A DNA stretch of 64,000 nt, taken from NCBI RefSeq assembly GCF_001270265.1, contig NZ_LGAP01000001.1, positions 434,001-498,000 on the forward strand, read 5' to 3'. Under the pieces are notes generated by a model. It did not search any database. It saw only the letters and a program-made list of their open reading frames with translations, and was not told the origin of the DNA. The position numbers and the translations under genes are program-made. Below, piece by piece: positions 42,878 to 51,384 of this stretch. Every line of letters begins with the position of its first letter. Positions within the stretch are counted from its first letter, which is position 1. The stretch comes from Ensifer adhaerens (lineage in GTDB: Bacteria; Pseudomonadota; Alphaproteobacteria; Rhizobiales; Rhizobiaceae).

Positions 42878-44257
42878 TCAGACGATCCCGGGATCGAATG
42901 GCAGCGCGATCCTGAGAAGCTGGTCCCGCTGCCATTCGAGGGATCCGCCTTGCCCGTACTCCGGTCTGTCGCTCGTATGTCCCATCAGTATCATGCGCAG
43001 TTCGGCGTCGACGCCCCCCACCTTCATGCGGTCCTCGAACGAATGCCGCAGGGAATAGATCTTGTGCCGTTCGGTCGGAAAGAGGTCATGGACCTTGAAG
43101 TGCTTGTTGAGAGTGGCGGAGAGATTGCTGCCGTGGTCCCGATAGCGCGGAAATCCGTTGGGATGCTTGCGGAAGACCGCCAGCGCGAGGCCGACGAGCG
43201 GTATTTGCCGGTACGACGACACCGTCTTGACCTCGCGCGGACCATCCTCGTCCTCGTCGAGACGCGTCTTGATGTCGATATACGGCACCGGCGCATTGAG
43301 GACGATCTTCTCTGGCGGCAAGTTCGCGAGCTCGCTTGGACGCGCGCCCGTATCGATCATCGCCAGTACGATTCCGCGGGCCTGGTCATTCAGGGACCCG
43401 AGCGCGTCCGCAGTCAGAATACGTTCGGTGATCCAATCGGTGGGGAACGGCGGCCGTTTTTTCGCCTTCTTGTGCTTGTCGCTGAAACCCAGCCTGTCGA
43501 ACGGATTGTCGATGTTCTTGACGCCCAAGTGCTCGTGGTAGCTCTGGTAAAGGACGCGCATGTTGCCTATGTCGCGGTTTCCCGAAGAGGCACTGTGGGT
43601 CGGCTTTCGGCGTTTGCCCTCCTTGTCCGTGGGCGGGGCGATCCTGTCCGACCACAGGTCGTAGAGCCTGAGCGCGTCCTCCCGCGTCACCTCGCCGATC
43701 GGCTTGTCGCCCACTAGGTTGATGAAGTTCTTCAGCGCGCGCTTTTTGACCTTGAGCCACGCTCTTATCTGCTCGTCGCTCTTGCTGGTCAGCTCAGGTG
43801 CTGCGATCTTGTCGACGTAGACTGTGAACGCCTCCGACAGGCGCACGCCGGGCCGCTCGACCACCCCCAGGACGGCGTTGGTCTCGGGCGAGTTGGGCTT
43901 GTGCTCCAGCAGCACGCGCAATCGATCCAGAATCTGCGCGCCGGTCTCGCCCTGCATGATCTCCATCGTCGTCCGGTAGGTGAAGCCCAGGGCTGCGACA
44001 CGCCGGACAGCGGCCTCGTAACGCCGCTTCGCCGCCTCGGCGGAGTCAGAACAGAGGAGGGCGCCCCAGAGCTCGTCGTCCGCACGCTCGTATCCGTCCC
44101 GCAGCGCCCGCGCCTTGGCGAGATCCCGCGTCCTGAGCGACGCCCGGATGATCGGTTGCCGTTCGTCGAGGGCGACGACCAGCGTGGGGACCCGGCGCTT
44201 GTAGAAGTATATGCCGTTTCGGGTGGTGAGGTACCTGTCGGGCTCCGTCCTCTCCAT
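42878..44257 (-). CDS. tyrosine recombinase/integrase
   Basis: 459 residues from the ATG at 44257 (AGGAGG 7 bases upstream). The N terminus YLTTRNGIYFYKRRVPTLV is the arm/DUF6538-type start found in many rhizobial integrases. Catalytic elements: DTGARPSELANL (Arg), SSYRQIPLVG region, IYSLRHSFEDRM (Arg/His), LMGHTSDRPEYGQG with the nucleophile Tyr. Complete and probably active. It likely moved the accessory region; the attachment site is not identified, but AT-rich DNA and an inverted repeat lie just upstream. Confidence 0.9.
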   Translation of the reverse strand: MERTEPDRYLTTRNGIYFYKRRVPTLVVALDERQPIIRASLRTRDLAKARALRDGYERADDELWGALLCSDSAEAAKRRYEAAVRRVAALGFTYRTTMEIMQGETGAQILDRLRVLLEHKPNSPETNAVLGVVERPGVRLSEAFTVYVDKIAAPELTSKSDEQIRAWLKVKKRALKNFINLVGDKPIGEVTREDALRLYDLWSDRIAPPTDKEGKRRKPTHSASSGNRDIGNMRVLYQSYHEHLGVKNIDNPFDRLGFSDKHKKAKKRPPFPTDWITERILTADALGSLNDQARGIVLAMIDTGARPSELANLPPEKIVLNAPVPYIDIKTRLDEDEDGPREVKTVSSYRQIPLVGLALAVFRKHPNGFPRYRDHGSNLSATLNKHFKVHDLFPTERHKIYSLRHSFEDRMKVGGVDAELRMILMGHTSDRPEYGQGGSLEWQRDQLLRIALPFDPGIV

Positions 44258-44389
44258 GGCGCCGCCTCCTGTGTCCCAGAAATGCCCCATAATGTGGCTC
44301 AAAAAGAAGGATGTCTCAATCCGCAGAAAATATAGAATATACTAAAACACATTATAAATCAATTATATAATCAGAAGCTTTGAGGTGAT

Positions 44390-44440
44390 TCTTTGGTGCG
44401 GCCTAGATGCACCTTTGATGCGTCTCGACCGCACCAAAGA
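44390..44440. repeat. 12-bp perfect inverted repeat near integrase
   Basis: TCTTTGGTGCGG (44390-44401) and its exact complement CCGCACCAAAGA (44429-44440) with a 27-base loop, directly before a rho-independent terminator. The 44258-44609 stretch has no gene; its first part is AT-rich and probably carries the integrase promoter. Confidence 0.6.
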
Positions 44441-44465
44441 AAACCTGCTTCGGCAGGTTTTTTTG
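44441..44465 (+). terminator. rho-independent terminator
   Basis: AAACCTGC-TTCG-GCAGGTTT with a T-tract after it: a stable UUCG tetraloop hairpin. No complete gene precedes it on the plus strand, so it may end a transcript that was cut by the island insertion, or an RNA containing the 44390-44440 hairpin. Confidence 0.75.
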
Positions 44466-44609
44466 TTTTTATCCATATGCTTAGCTTTGTGAGCGATCCG
44501 TAGCGGAGTCCTGCACGGCATCCGATTTGTCGCGTTACAGCGTTGAACGCGAACCTACGACCGGCAACGCGACACATGAAAGCTGGGGTGCGGCCGACCG
44601 CGGCACGCG

Positions 44610-44935
44610 CGGTTGATCATGTCCGGCGTCATGGTGCATCTGCGTTTCGATCGGCCGTGGATCCTTGCGGCCATACCGAGCGCCCGGATGACGGTTGTCC
44701 GCCTGACTGCGACGAAACCGGCGCTGCTGGAGCGCCTGGCGCAACGTGAGACTGGCGCCGGCGCGCAAGAGCGGGCGGAACGCTTCGACAGGCCAGGCGT
44801 ATCGCCGGCGAAGACGCCGAAAGCCTTATCGTCGTGCCCACGGACGGCAAGCGGCCGCAGGAGCTTGCGGAGGCGATTGGCTGGTTACGCGCCGGTCAGC
44901 CGTGTGGCCCACGGCCAAGGATCAGTTCGTCTTGA
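44610..44935 (+). pseudogene. degraded P-loop kinase-like fragment
   Basis: The plus-strand frame carrying VVRLTATKPALLERLAQRE (to ~44,780) is followed by another frame with QARRIAGEDAESLIVVPTDG and KRPQELAEAIGWLRAG, stopping at 44935. Together they resemble the C-terminal half of small AAA/adenylylsulfate-kinase-like ATPases (LTAxxxxLxxRLxxRE ... DGxxxxExAxxxxGWL). The P-loop is absent and a frameshift separates the halves. Likely a relic at the island edge. Confidence 0.35.
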
Positions 44936-45695
44936 TTACGTTCGCCTGCACCGGGTGCTCTATGCCCTTCAGCGAAAGCAGGCGTGTCTCCGTATAGTTC
45001 GTGAAGTCCGGCGCTTGCGCGGCCGTCTCGGCTGACATCAGGATTTCCCCGGCAGCAGCCTGGGATTCGAGCCTTGCAGCCAGATTGACGGTGCCGCCGA
45101 TTGCAGTGAAATCACTACGGAAGCTTGAGAATTCGCCAATTTCGACATCACCGCTATGTATGCCGACACCAACGCCGAGCGTGGAACCAAGCGCACCCTC
45201 GAAAGCCAGCTTTGGGCCGTTCACCGCAGCAGAATGAGACCGCTGTATATCCATCGCCGCCCTGATCGCAGCACGTGCATGGTCTTTTATCGCGATCGGA
45301 AAATTGAAAATCGCCATCAGTCCGTCGCCCATCTGTTTGTTGACGATGCCGTCGTGTGCCCAAACAGCTTGTGCACAGCGATCCTGGAACAGGCTGACAA
45401 TTTCGCTGAGTTCAAGCGCTTCGATCTGTTCCGACAGGAGAGTAAATCCCCGCATATCTGCGAACAGGATGGTGGCTCGGGCGGTTATGTGCTGTTGCTT
45501 TTTGACATAGCGAAAGGAGCGCTCGCAGATCGTGCAGATGTTCGGATTCATCTTGCTTCGGGTGATACCGAACGCTCGAAAGGGCAGAGCTAACGGGCCG
45601 CGGATCGGGATCGGAACGCGCATCTGATCCCAGCAACCGCGGCAGATACTGGCGCTGCTGTGATGGGTAGGCTCGAGGGAGGAGGCGGTCGTCAT
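44922..45695 (-). CDS. class III adenylate/guanylate cyclase
   Basis: 257 residues from the ATG at 45695. A short Cys-containing N-terminal part (ICRGCWDQMR, NPNICTICERSF) is followed by a class III cyclase domain: TILFADMRGFTLLSEQIEAL with the metal-binding Asp, GIVNKQMGDGLMAIFNFP with the second Asp, and AIGGTVNLAARLESQ. Makes cAMP (or cGMP) in the cytoplasm. The CxxC pairs could bind metal and sense redox state. Several such cyclases per genome are normal in rhizobia. Confidence 0.88.
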   Translation of the reverse strand: MTTASSLEPTHHSSASICRGCWDQMRVPIPIRGPLALPFRAFGITRSKMNPNICTICERSFRYVKKQQHITARATILFADMRGFTLLSEQIEALELSEIVSLFQDRCAQAVWAHDGIVNKQMGDGLMAIFNFPIAIKDHARAAIRAAMDIQRSHSAAVNGPKLAFEGALGSTLGVGVGIHSGDVEIGEFSSFRSDFTAIGGTVNLAARLESQAAAGEILMSAETAAQAPDFTNYTETRLLSLKGIEHPVQANVIKTN

Positions 45696-46108
45696 GCCTT
45701 GCAATCTCGTCAAGCCGGTGAGCCTTATGGCCGCACGCCGATAAACTTCTAACATTCGGCTGCTTTTGGCAATGTGTGGTTTGGAGCGGGCGGCAACAGA
45801 GAGGTGGTTTGTTCTCTGATTGGCTTGCAGAACTCAGCCTGATGATGCGCGCCGGCCATCCATTTTTGGTGACGAACCGAGCGGGATAGAAGTGGGAATG
45901 GAGGTTGCCCGCGAGGCGGCGCACTACGAACCGAGCGGCGAATGTCTCTGCTCGAGGAAAAGGATTGTCGCGACACCGACACAGGCCGGATCGTTCGATG
46001 TCCAACGTCGTGGTCCATCTCGCTCAGCCGCTTTCAGGCTTCCCCTACGTGAAAGCTTTGCAAGATCCTTTGTCAGCCAGCCAAAAAATTGCGGCCGCGA
46101 ACCGGCTG
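45696..46108. other. 413-base region without a recognised gene
   Basis: Open frames here are antisense-like, with no ribosome site and no family resemblance. It probably contains the cyclase promoter. Confidence 0.35.
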
Positions 46109-46471
46109 CTATTTGACCGTTCCGTCGGGCGAGACCTTCTGTGCTTCACTGCCGGTGCCCGTGTCTGGCGTCGGGTCTGTACCAGTCGGCGTCAGTACCC
46201 GGCCCTGCTTGTTGTCGATGCTGCCGGTCTGTTCGGGCGAGGGTTGCGGTTGGACCTGATCGACTGCCGTTGTCCGGTCGTTGTCGTTGCTTTCGCCCCA
46301 TATCTCGGCGCCACCCCAGACAAGCAGCGCTAGGAACAGGCCGGCTGCGAGGATGGCCAGAACACGCACGCCCAGCGGCCCCTGGCGGCTTTCGCCGGCC
46401 GTAAAGCTCTCCCGGTCGGCGTCATGTGTCGCCGAGATGGGATCGCCTCGTTCATCCAGATTTTTGCTCAT
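46109..46471 (-). CDS. small single-span membrane protein, unknown
   Basis: 120 residues. A hydrophilic N-terminal ~30 residues, one hydrophobic helix (VRVLAILAAGLFLALLVWGG), then a Pro/Thr/Gly-rich tail presumably in the periplasm. I recall similar short proteins in rhizobia but no function. Confidence 0.7.
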   Translation of the reverse strand: MSKNLDERGDPISATHDADRESFTAGESRQGPLGVRVLAILAAGLFLALLVWGGAEIWGESNDNDRTTAVDQVQPQPSPEQTGSIDNKQGRVLTPTGTDPTPDTGTGSEAQKVSPDGTVK

Positions 46472-46633
46472 TGGATGACCTCCGTTGTTGTGATCGTAAA
46501 CAACGGGATTCGAACGACAATGTTCCGCCTTGAGGCAAAATCACCCCGGCATTTAGCCAGGAATGAGAGGAGCCGAAACGCCAACGAGTTGGCGATCCGA
46601 CGTCATATGTCTTTCTATGAGAAAGCCAGGTTT

Positions 46634-46894
46634 TCAGTTCGACCAGGTATCGGCCACTGTGCGGCGCACGAGCTTATATGTGTGGTCTGGCTGAACTTCG
46701 TAGGTCTCGAAGACCATGGTGCCCTGATGCAAGAAGCGGTTTTGGATCATCGTGCCCGGTGCCGCTATCGTCTTTCGCATGGGGCCGGTCTCACCGTAGG
46801 TGAGGCTGCCCGGTAGCGGCTCGAGATTGGAGGATGCGCTGTTGCATCCCGCCAGCGCGAGAAGGGTGAGGATTGCGACATGCGTCGGTCTCAT
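46634..46894 (-). CDS. small lipoprotein, unknown
   Basis: 86 residues. MRPTHVAILTLLALAGCNSA is a signal sequence with a lipobox LAGC, so the mature protein is attached to the membrane by lipid on its cysteine. The mature part (~70 residues) is unrecognised. Confidence 0.7.
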   Translation of the reverse strand: MRPTHVAILTLLALAGCNSASSNLEPLPGSLTYGETGPMRKTIAAPGTMIQNRFLHQGTMVFETYEVQPDHTYKLVRRTVADTWSN

Positions 46895-47014
46895 AGGCTG
46901 ATCCTTGATTGAACCTGTGTTTGAATTTAGCCGTGCTGACTTGGGACGGAAAGTCCGGGCTTCGATCGATATTCTGGCGCCTGCTCGACTTGCTGAGCGT
47001 GAGAGCTTACCGGT

Positions 47015-47524
47015 CTAGTTTCGCGCCAATTCCCTTGCAGCTTTCTCGAATCGCTTGACGGCGCGTTCCCGCTTCAGTCGCGACAGACGCTGCGTCCAGA
47101 AGATGCCGTCGAGTTGGTCGATTTCATGCTGGAGGCAGATCGCCATCAGGCCATCCGCGTCTTCCTCGACAATGGCACCATCGAGCGTCTGGTATCGAAC
47201 GCGGACGGCTCCGGGACGCTCGACGTCTTCGGAAATTCCGGGCATCGAAACGCTGCCCTCGGCGTGTTTCACCATGTTTTTCGAGCGCGAGACGATCTCG
47301 GGATTGACGAAGATACGGACACCGCTTTCGCGGTCGAGCTCGATCACCGTCAATCGTTGCAATATGCCGACATGCGGCGCAGTGATGCCGATGCCCGGCG
47401 CAGCGCGCATCGTGTCGAGAAGGTCGTCGGCAAGCGCCCGCAGGGCATCATCGAAAAGATCGACGGTCTTCGCTTCCCGGCTCAGAAACGGATCTGGAAA
47501 GCGAAGAATGGGGCGGATCGCCAT
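47015..47524 (-). CDS. peptide deformylase-like protein missing metal ligands
   Basis: 169 residues with the deformylase fold throughout. Active deformylases carry GxGLAAxQ, EGCLS and HExxH; here these read GIGITAPHVG, EGSVSMPG (Cys to Ser) and HEIDQLDG (second His to Gln). Two of the three metal ligands and the motif I Gln are gone, so N-formylmethionine hydrolysis is unlikely. Probably a paralogue with another function beside a normal def elsewhere. Divergent from mgtE. Confidence 0.8.
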   Translation of the reverse strand: MAIRPILRFPDPFLSREAKTVDLFDDALRALADDLLDTMRAAPGIGITAPHVGILQRLTVIELDRESGVRIFVNPEIVSRSKNMVKHAEGSVSMPGISEDVERPGAVRVRYQTLDGAIVEEDADGLMAICLQHEIDQLDGIFWTQRLSRLKRERAVKRFEKAARELARN

Positions 47525-47613
47525 GGCATGCTCCTCGGCTGCGGCCGGATAGTGCTATCCGATCGCGCCGTCGATGTCGACTGCGGGCGCGCATGTGCGT
47601 TTCCCATGTATTT

Positions 47614-47638
47614 GCAACAGCTTGAATAAATCTGTTGC
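47614..47638. promoter_or_regulatory. inverted repeat between deformylase-like gene and mgtE
   Basis: GCAACAG (47614-47620) and CTGTTGC (47632-47638) with an 11-base centre in the divergent region. Possible regulator site; nothing links it to magnesium control. Confidence 0.3.
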
Positions 47639-47812
47639 CATAGTGGCGACGCCTGCGCCTGCGATGTGGACCTCGGCAGGGCTTTGCGCTAGCAGGGCTG
47701 TAAGGCTCAGTTCCTAGAGGAGGATCTGGGCGGTAAAACCGGCAGTGATGTACCCTTTCCCAAATCCGCGCGTGGCGGCCGGAAAGTTGGCAATCGTTTC
47801 GAGGGCGCGCTC

Positions 47813-49234
47813 ATGAGCAATACCGGCGACGACGACCGCGGTTCCGAAGAAATCCCCGCCTATGACGGGGCGGACATCTATGCCGACGATGGTTCGGTGC
47901 GCTCCGACTTCCTGATGCATGTCGGTGCGGCGATTGCCGACCGTGATACGATCTATCTGCGCCAGCATGTCGCTGGTCTGCATTCGTCCGAAATCGGCGA
48001 CCTGCTCGAGGCGATCCAGCCGGAACAGCGCCTGGCGCTCGTCTCGCTGCTTGGCAAGGATTTCGATCTTTCGTCGCTGACCGAAGTCGATGAGGCCATC
48101 CGCCTCGACATCGTCGAGCACCTGCCCAATGAGCAGATCGCCGAGGCGCTCGGCGAGATGGATTCGGACGATGCCGTCTACATTCTCGAAGATCTCGACC
48201 AGGAGGACCAGGACGAGATCCTGGCGAAGCTGCCCTTTACCGAACGCGTTCGCTTGCGCCGTTCGCTGGACTATCCCGAGAGCACGGCTGGCCGGCGCAT
48301 GCAGACGGAGTTTGTCGCGGTGCCACCGTTCTGGACCATTGGCCAGACGATCGACTACATGCGTGAGGACGCGGACCTTCCCGAGAGTTTTACGCAGATC
48401 TTCGTCATCGATCCAACCTTCAAACTTCTGGGCGCGGTCGATCTGGACAAAGTTCTGCGCTCCAAGCGGTCGATCAAGGTCGACGCCATCATGCGCGACA
48501 CGAGCCATGCCATTCCGGCGGAGATGGACCAGGAGGAAGCGGCGCAGCTCTTCGAGCAATACGACCTTCTCTCCGCCGCCGTGGTGGACGACAATGGTAG
48601 GCTCGTCGGGGTTCTGACCATCGATGATGTCGTCGACGTCATCCAGGAGGAGGCGGAGGAAGACTTGCTGCGTCTGAGCGGCGTCGGCGATGAGGAATTG
48701 TCGGACTCGGTGGCCGAGGCTTCCCGTTCGCGCGTTCCGTGGCTGTTCGTCAATTCGATGACGGCCTGCATATCCGCCTCGGTCATCGGCCTTTTCGATG
48801 CGACCATCCAGCAGATCGTCGCGCTCGCCATTCTGATGCCGATTGTCGCCGGAATGGGCGGCAATGCCGGATCGCAGACGATGACCGTGACGGTGCGCGC
48901 GCTTGCGACCCGCGGCCTCGACATTCATAACGCTCCGCGAATCATCCGCCGCGAAGCGGGGGTGGGCCTCTTGAACGGCATGATCTTCGGCACTCTGATC
49001 GGCCTCCTGGCCGGCCTCTGGTTCCAGGACCCGAACATCGGCGGCATCATCGCCACGGCCATGCTCATCAACATGATGGCTGCAGCCCTCGCCGGTATCA
49101 TGGTTCCGCTGCTTTTGGAGCGTTTTGGCGCCGACCCGGCGGTTTCTTCCGCGGTCTTCGTGACGGCGATCACCGACGTCACCGGCTTCTTCAGTTTTCT
49201 CGGCATCGCCACATGGTGGTTTAACGTCACGTGA
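47813..49234 (+). CDS. mgtE: magnesium transporter MgtE
   Basis: 473 residues, the family length. N-terminal MgtE_N repeats (DLLEAIQPEQRLALVSLL, EALGEMDSDDAVYILEDL) and two CBS domains (~residues 150-275) make the cytoplasmic magnesium sensor; five membrane helices follow with the conserved pore segment LMPIVAGMGGNAGSQTMTV. Inner-membrane channel for Mg2+ that closes when the cytoplasmic domains bind magnesium. Confidence 0.95.
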   Translation: MSNTGDDDRGSEEIPAYDGADIYADDGSVRSDFLMHVGAAIADRDTIYLRQHVAGLHSSEIGDLLEAIQPEQRLALVSLLGKDFDLSSLTEVDEAIRLDIVEHLPNEQIAEALGEMDSDDAVYILEDLDQEDQDEILAKLPFTERVRLRRSLDYPESTAGRRMQTEFVAVPPFWTIGQTIDYMREDADLPESFTQIFVIDPTFKLLGAVDLDKVLRSKRSIKVDAIMRDTSHAIPAEMDQEEAAQLFEQYDLLSAAVVDDNGRLVGVLTIDDVVDVIQEEAEEDLLRLSGVGDEELSDSVAEASRSRVPWLFVNSMTACISASVIGLFDATIQQIVALAILMPIVAGMGGNAGSQTMTVTVRALATRGLDIHNAPRIIRREAGVGLLNGMIFGTLIGLLAGLWFQDPNIGGIIATAMLINMMAAALAGIMVPLLLERFGADPAVSSAVFVTAITDVTGFFSFLGIATWWFNVT

Positions 49235-49246
49235 TATCGCGGTTGT

Positions 49247-49275
49247 TTGACTTTTACGTCAAGGTCAACGATAGT
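49247..49275 (+). promoter_or_regulatory. promoter of the MerR-family gene
   Basis: TTGACT (49247-49252), 17-base spacer, GATAGT (49270-49275). TTGAC (49247) and GTCAA (49258) form a dyad overlapping the -35 and spacer, followed by another GTCAA, consistent with autoregulation by a MerR-type protein. The start site predicted from this promoter supports translation from the GTG at 49304. Confidence 0.5.
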
Positions 49276-49303
49276 GACGGTTAAGAAATCATGGAATGGC
49301 AGC

Positions 49304-49690
49304 GTGAATAAGTACTATAGCATTACCGAATTGACGCGGGAATTCGGCATTTCGACCCGAACGCTGCGGTTCTATGAGGACGAGGGCCTCATCCATCCGG
49401 AGCGCCGCGGCCGAACCCGTATGTTTCGACCGGCAGACCGTCGGCTGATTCAAGAGATTCTGCGTGGCCGGCGCATCGGCTTCACGATTGCCGAGATTCG
49501 CGAAATCATCCAGGTCTACAAGGACCCGCCCGGTGAACTGGGTCAGCTGCAATTGCTGATGAGCCGCGTCGAGGTCAAGCGCGAAGAGCTGCGCCAGAAG
49601 CGCAAGGATATCGAAGACACGTTGACCGAACTCGACAATGTCGAGGAGGCATGTTTGACGCGTCTCGCCGAGATCGGCGTCGGCACCTGA
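49304..49690 (+). CDS. MerR-family transcriptional regulator
   Basis: 128 residues from the GTG at 49304, chosen since the predicted promoter lies at 49247-49275 and homologues begin NKYYSITELTREFG; a GTG at 49274 would lie inside that promoter. The winged helix is ITELTREFGISTRTLRFYED, followed by GFTIAEIREIIQVY and a coiled-coil dimer helix (KREELRQKRKDIEDTLTELD). It lacks clustered cysteines, so it is unlikely to be a metal sensor; related regulators control fatty-acid or branched-chain catabolism. Target unknown. Confidence 0.85.
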   Translation: MNKYYSITELTREFGISTRTLRFYEDEGLIHPERRGRTRMFRPADRRLIQEILRGRRIGFTIAEIREIIQVYKDPPGELGQLQLLMSRVEVKREELRQKRKDIEDTLTELDNVEEACLTRLAEIGVGT

Positions 49691-49724
49691 TTAAGCGCGT
49701 TTTCGGCACGCATAGGGATTGAGA

Positions 49725-49748
49725 AGGGCGGCTCTGGCCGCCTTTTTT
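49725..49748 (+). terminator. terminator after the MerR gene
   Basis: GGCGGC (49727-49732) pairs with GCCGCC (49737-49742) followed by TTTTTT. Confidence 0.8.
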
Positions 49749-49767
49749 GTGTCTATTTACGGCCTGA

Positions 49768-50241
49768 TCAGATCCAGCGGCTCGTATGCCGGCAGTAGCG
49801 CTCGAACTCGAAGCCGAAGCGTGAGAGCAGATGCCGCTCTTCATTGCGAATGGCGAAGATCGTCGTCAACATCACTGCTGTAATCGCCATGATGAAGAAC
49901 CACGGATTGAGCGTGATCAGGCCAAAGCCGATCATCATCAGCGTGTAGCCGAGGTAGATCGGATTGCGGGTGAAGCGGAATGGCCCGTAGGTGACGAGGC
50001 ACGTGGCGCAGCGGTGCGGAAGCACGGCCGTATGGCGATCCAGCAGCGTCTTGACGGCCCAGAGGTCGAGCCAGATTGCTGTCGCGACAAGGATGCCGCC
50101 GGAAATCCACGGCACCCAGCCATGACCGTGGGCCACTGGGATCGGCGCGTATCGCGCAAGCAGCAAGGCTGCGAGGGTGGCGGTCCCGTAAAGCAGGGCC
50201 GGCCATGGGAAACTCAGCGGCTTGGCACGATAGGCATTCAT
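49768..50241 (-). CDS. isoprenylcysteine methyltransferase-like membrane protein
   Basis: 157 residues with four hydrophobic helices. The C-terminal signature YGPFRFTRNPIYLGYTLMMI ... NEERHLLSRFG is that of the ICMT/PEMT-like membrane methyltransferase superfamily, which bind S-adenosylmethionine at this segment. Bacterial members methylate lipids or unknown acceptors. Four bases from the next gene on the same strand. Confidence 0.85.
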   Translation of the reverse strand: MNAYRAKPLSFPWPALLYGTATLAALLLARYAPIPVAHGHGWVPWISGGILVATAIWLDLWAVKTLLDRHTAVLPHRCATCLVTYGPFRFTRNPIYLGYTLMMIGFGLITLNPWFFIMAITAVMLTTIFAIRNEERHLLSRFGFEFERYCRHTSRWI

Positions 50242-50244
50242 GTC

Positions 50245-51263
50245 CTAGTCCCCTGATTGCACGTCCATTGTGCATTGACCGGCGATTCGCGCAATGCGTT
50301 CATCGGTGTTCACATTGATCTTTCCCCTGTTCAGTTCGTCGAACAGGTTCTGCTCCACCAGGCGATCGAGCGTGCATCCGCAGAAGGCGTCGCAAGGCAC
50401 GGCCGGATTGCCGCGGCTGCAGGCCTCGACGCAGTTCGTGCGGTAGGCTTGCTTGGGATCCGGCAGTGTCGGCGGTGAGACCAGCGAGAAGAGGTAGACC
50501 AATCCGATGAGCAGCGGCTGGTGGAGGAGGTATATGGCCAGACTGTGACGCCCTCCGAAGATCAGCGCTTTCGTCCACAGGCGCGTTTTTCTGTCGTCGA
50601 CCGGGCGCCTTGCAAGGGCTGCCACCAGGCGCGCATGCGCCAGCTTTGCGGTGCCGAGACCGAGGAGAAAAGGTGCGAGCCACGGCAGCAGCGGCACGTA
50701 GTCGTTCGAGCGCGGGATCGTTTCGGAGAGCCCGACCCACCAAAGATAGGGCGCGTCGAAGATCGCGGAGCGAAGATAGAGCGGGGCGGCGAAGGCGGCC
50801 GCCGCAGCTGCAAACGAAACGATAGCCGGAAGGGGCAGGAAGAGCAGCCCGACGAGGCTTGCCGCGGCAATCGAATGCAGGATGCCGAAGAAGATGAACG
50901 TGTCGGGGAAGGCAAACCAGGTCGCGATGCTGATCAGTGCGGCAGCGCCGGCAATCTTGGCGAAACGACGCATGAAGGCGTCGAAACGGATCTTCGGACG
51001 CTGCCCGAGCCCGGGGCTGTACCGGCCAGAAACGGGAGGCGGCGGGCGCCCGGCCGGGCAAACCCCCCCCCCCCGCCGGTGCCGGCGGTTCCGGCCGCGG
51101 TATAGCCGAAGAATTCCAGGTCCCCGACGAAATGGGAAAGCGCCATGGCCACCAGGGCCAGGCCGCGCAGCACATCGATGAAGACAAGCCGGCGACGAGT
51201 ACTGCTCGTCGGTTGCGGTTCAGCGGTCGAGGTCATGTTGGTATCGGACATGGTGTTCGCCAT
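50245..51263 (-). pseudogene. DUF1624/heparan-glucosaminide acetyltransferase-like membrane protein, frameshifted
   Basis: The start (51263) reads RRLVFIDVLRGLALVAMALS then DLEFFGY, the N terminus of this acyltransferase-like family. After GTAGTGG the sequence enters a run of 12 C (51063-51074 on the plus strand), and reading stops making sense. The frame recovers at RPKIRFDAFMRRFAKIAG and continues with helices to a Cys-rich end (YRTNCVEACSRGNPAVPCDA). Thus at least one frameshift disrupts the gene at or near the C tract. It could be a real mutation, a phase-variable switch, or a sequencing error. Confidence 0.7.
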
Positions 51264-51384
51264 CCTGTTGGCGCGAATGAGACTGGCAGGTCAGGCTTGC
51301 GCCAGACCGGTTTTGATCGCTGGGAAAGAGAAGATGCCGCTGGATCCCCGCCCGGACCATATCCGACGGGTCTCGCAACAGCGA

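Noticed and set aside
44371-44577. 68-residue minus-strand frame over the terminator
   Set aside because: Reads through the hairpin (KKPAEAGFL is a common artefact of reading terminators backwards).
47714-48928. 404-residue minus-strand frame opposite mgtE
   Set aside because: Antisense shadow; MgtE is complete.
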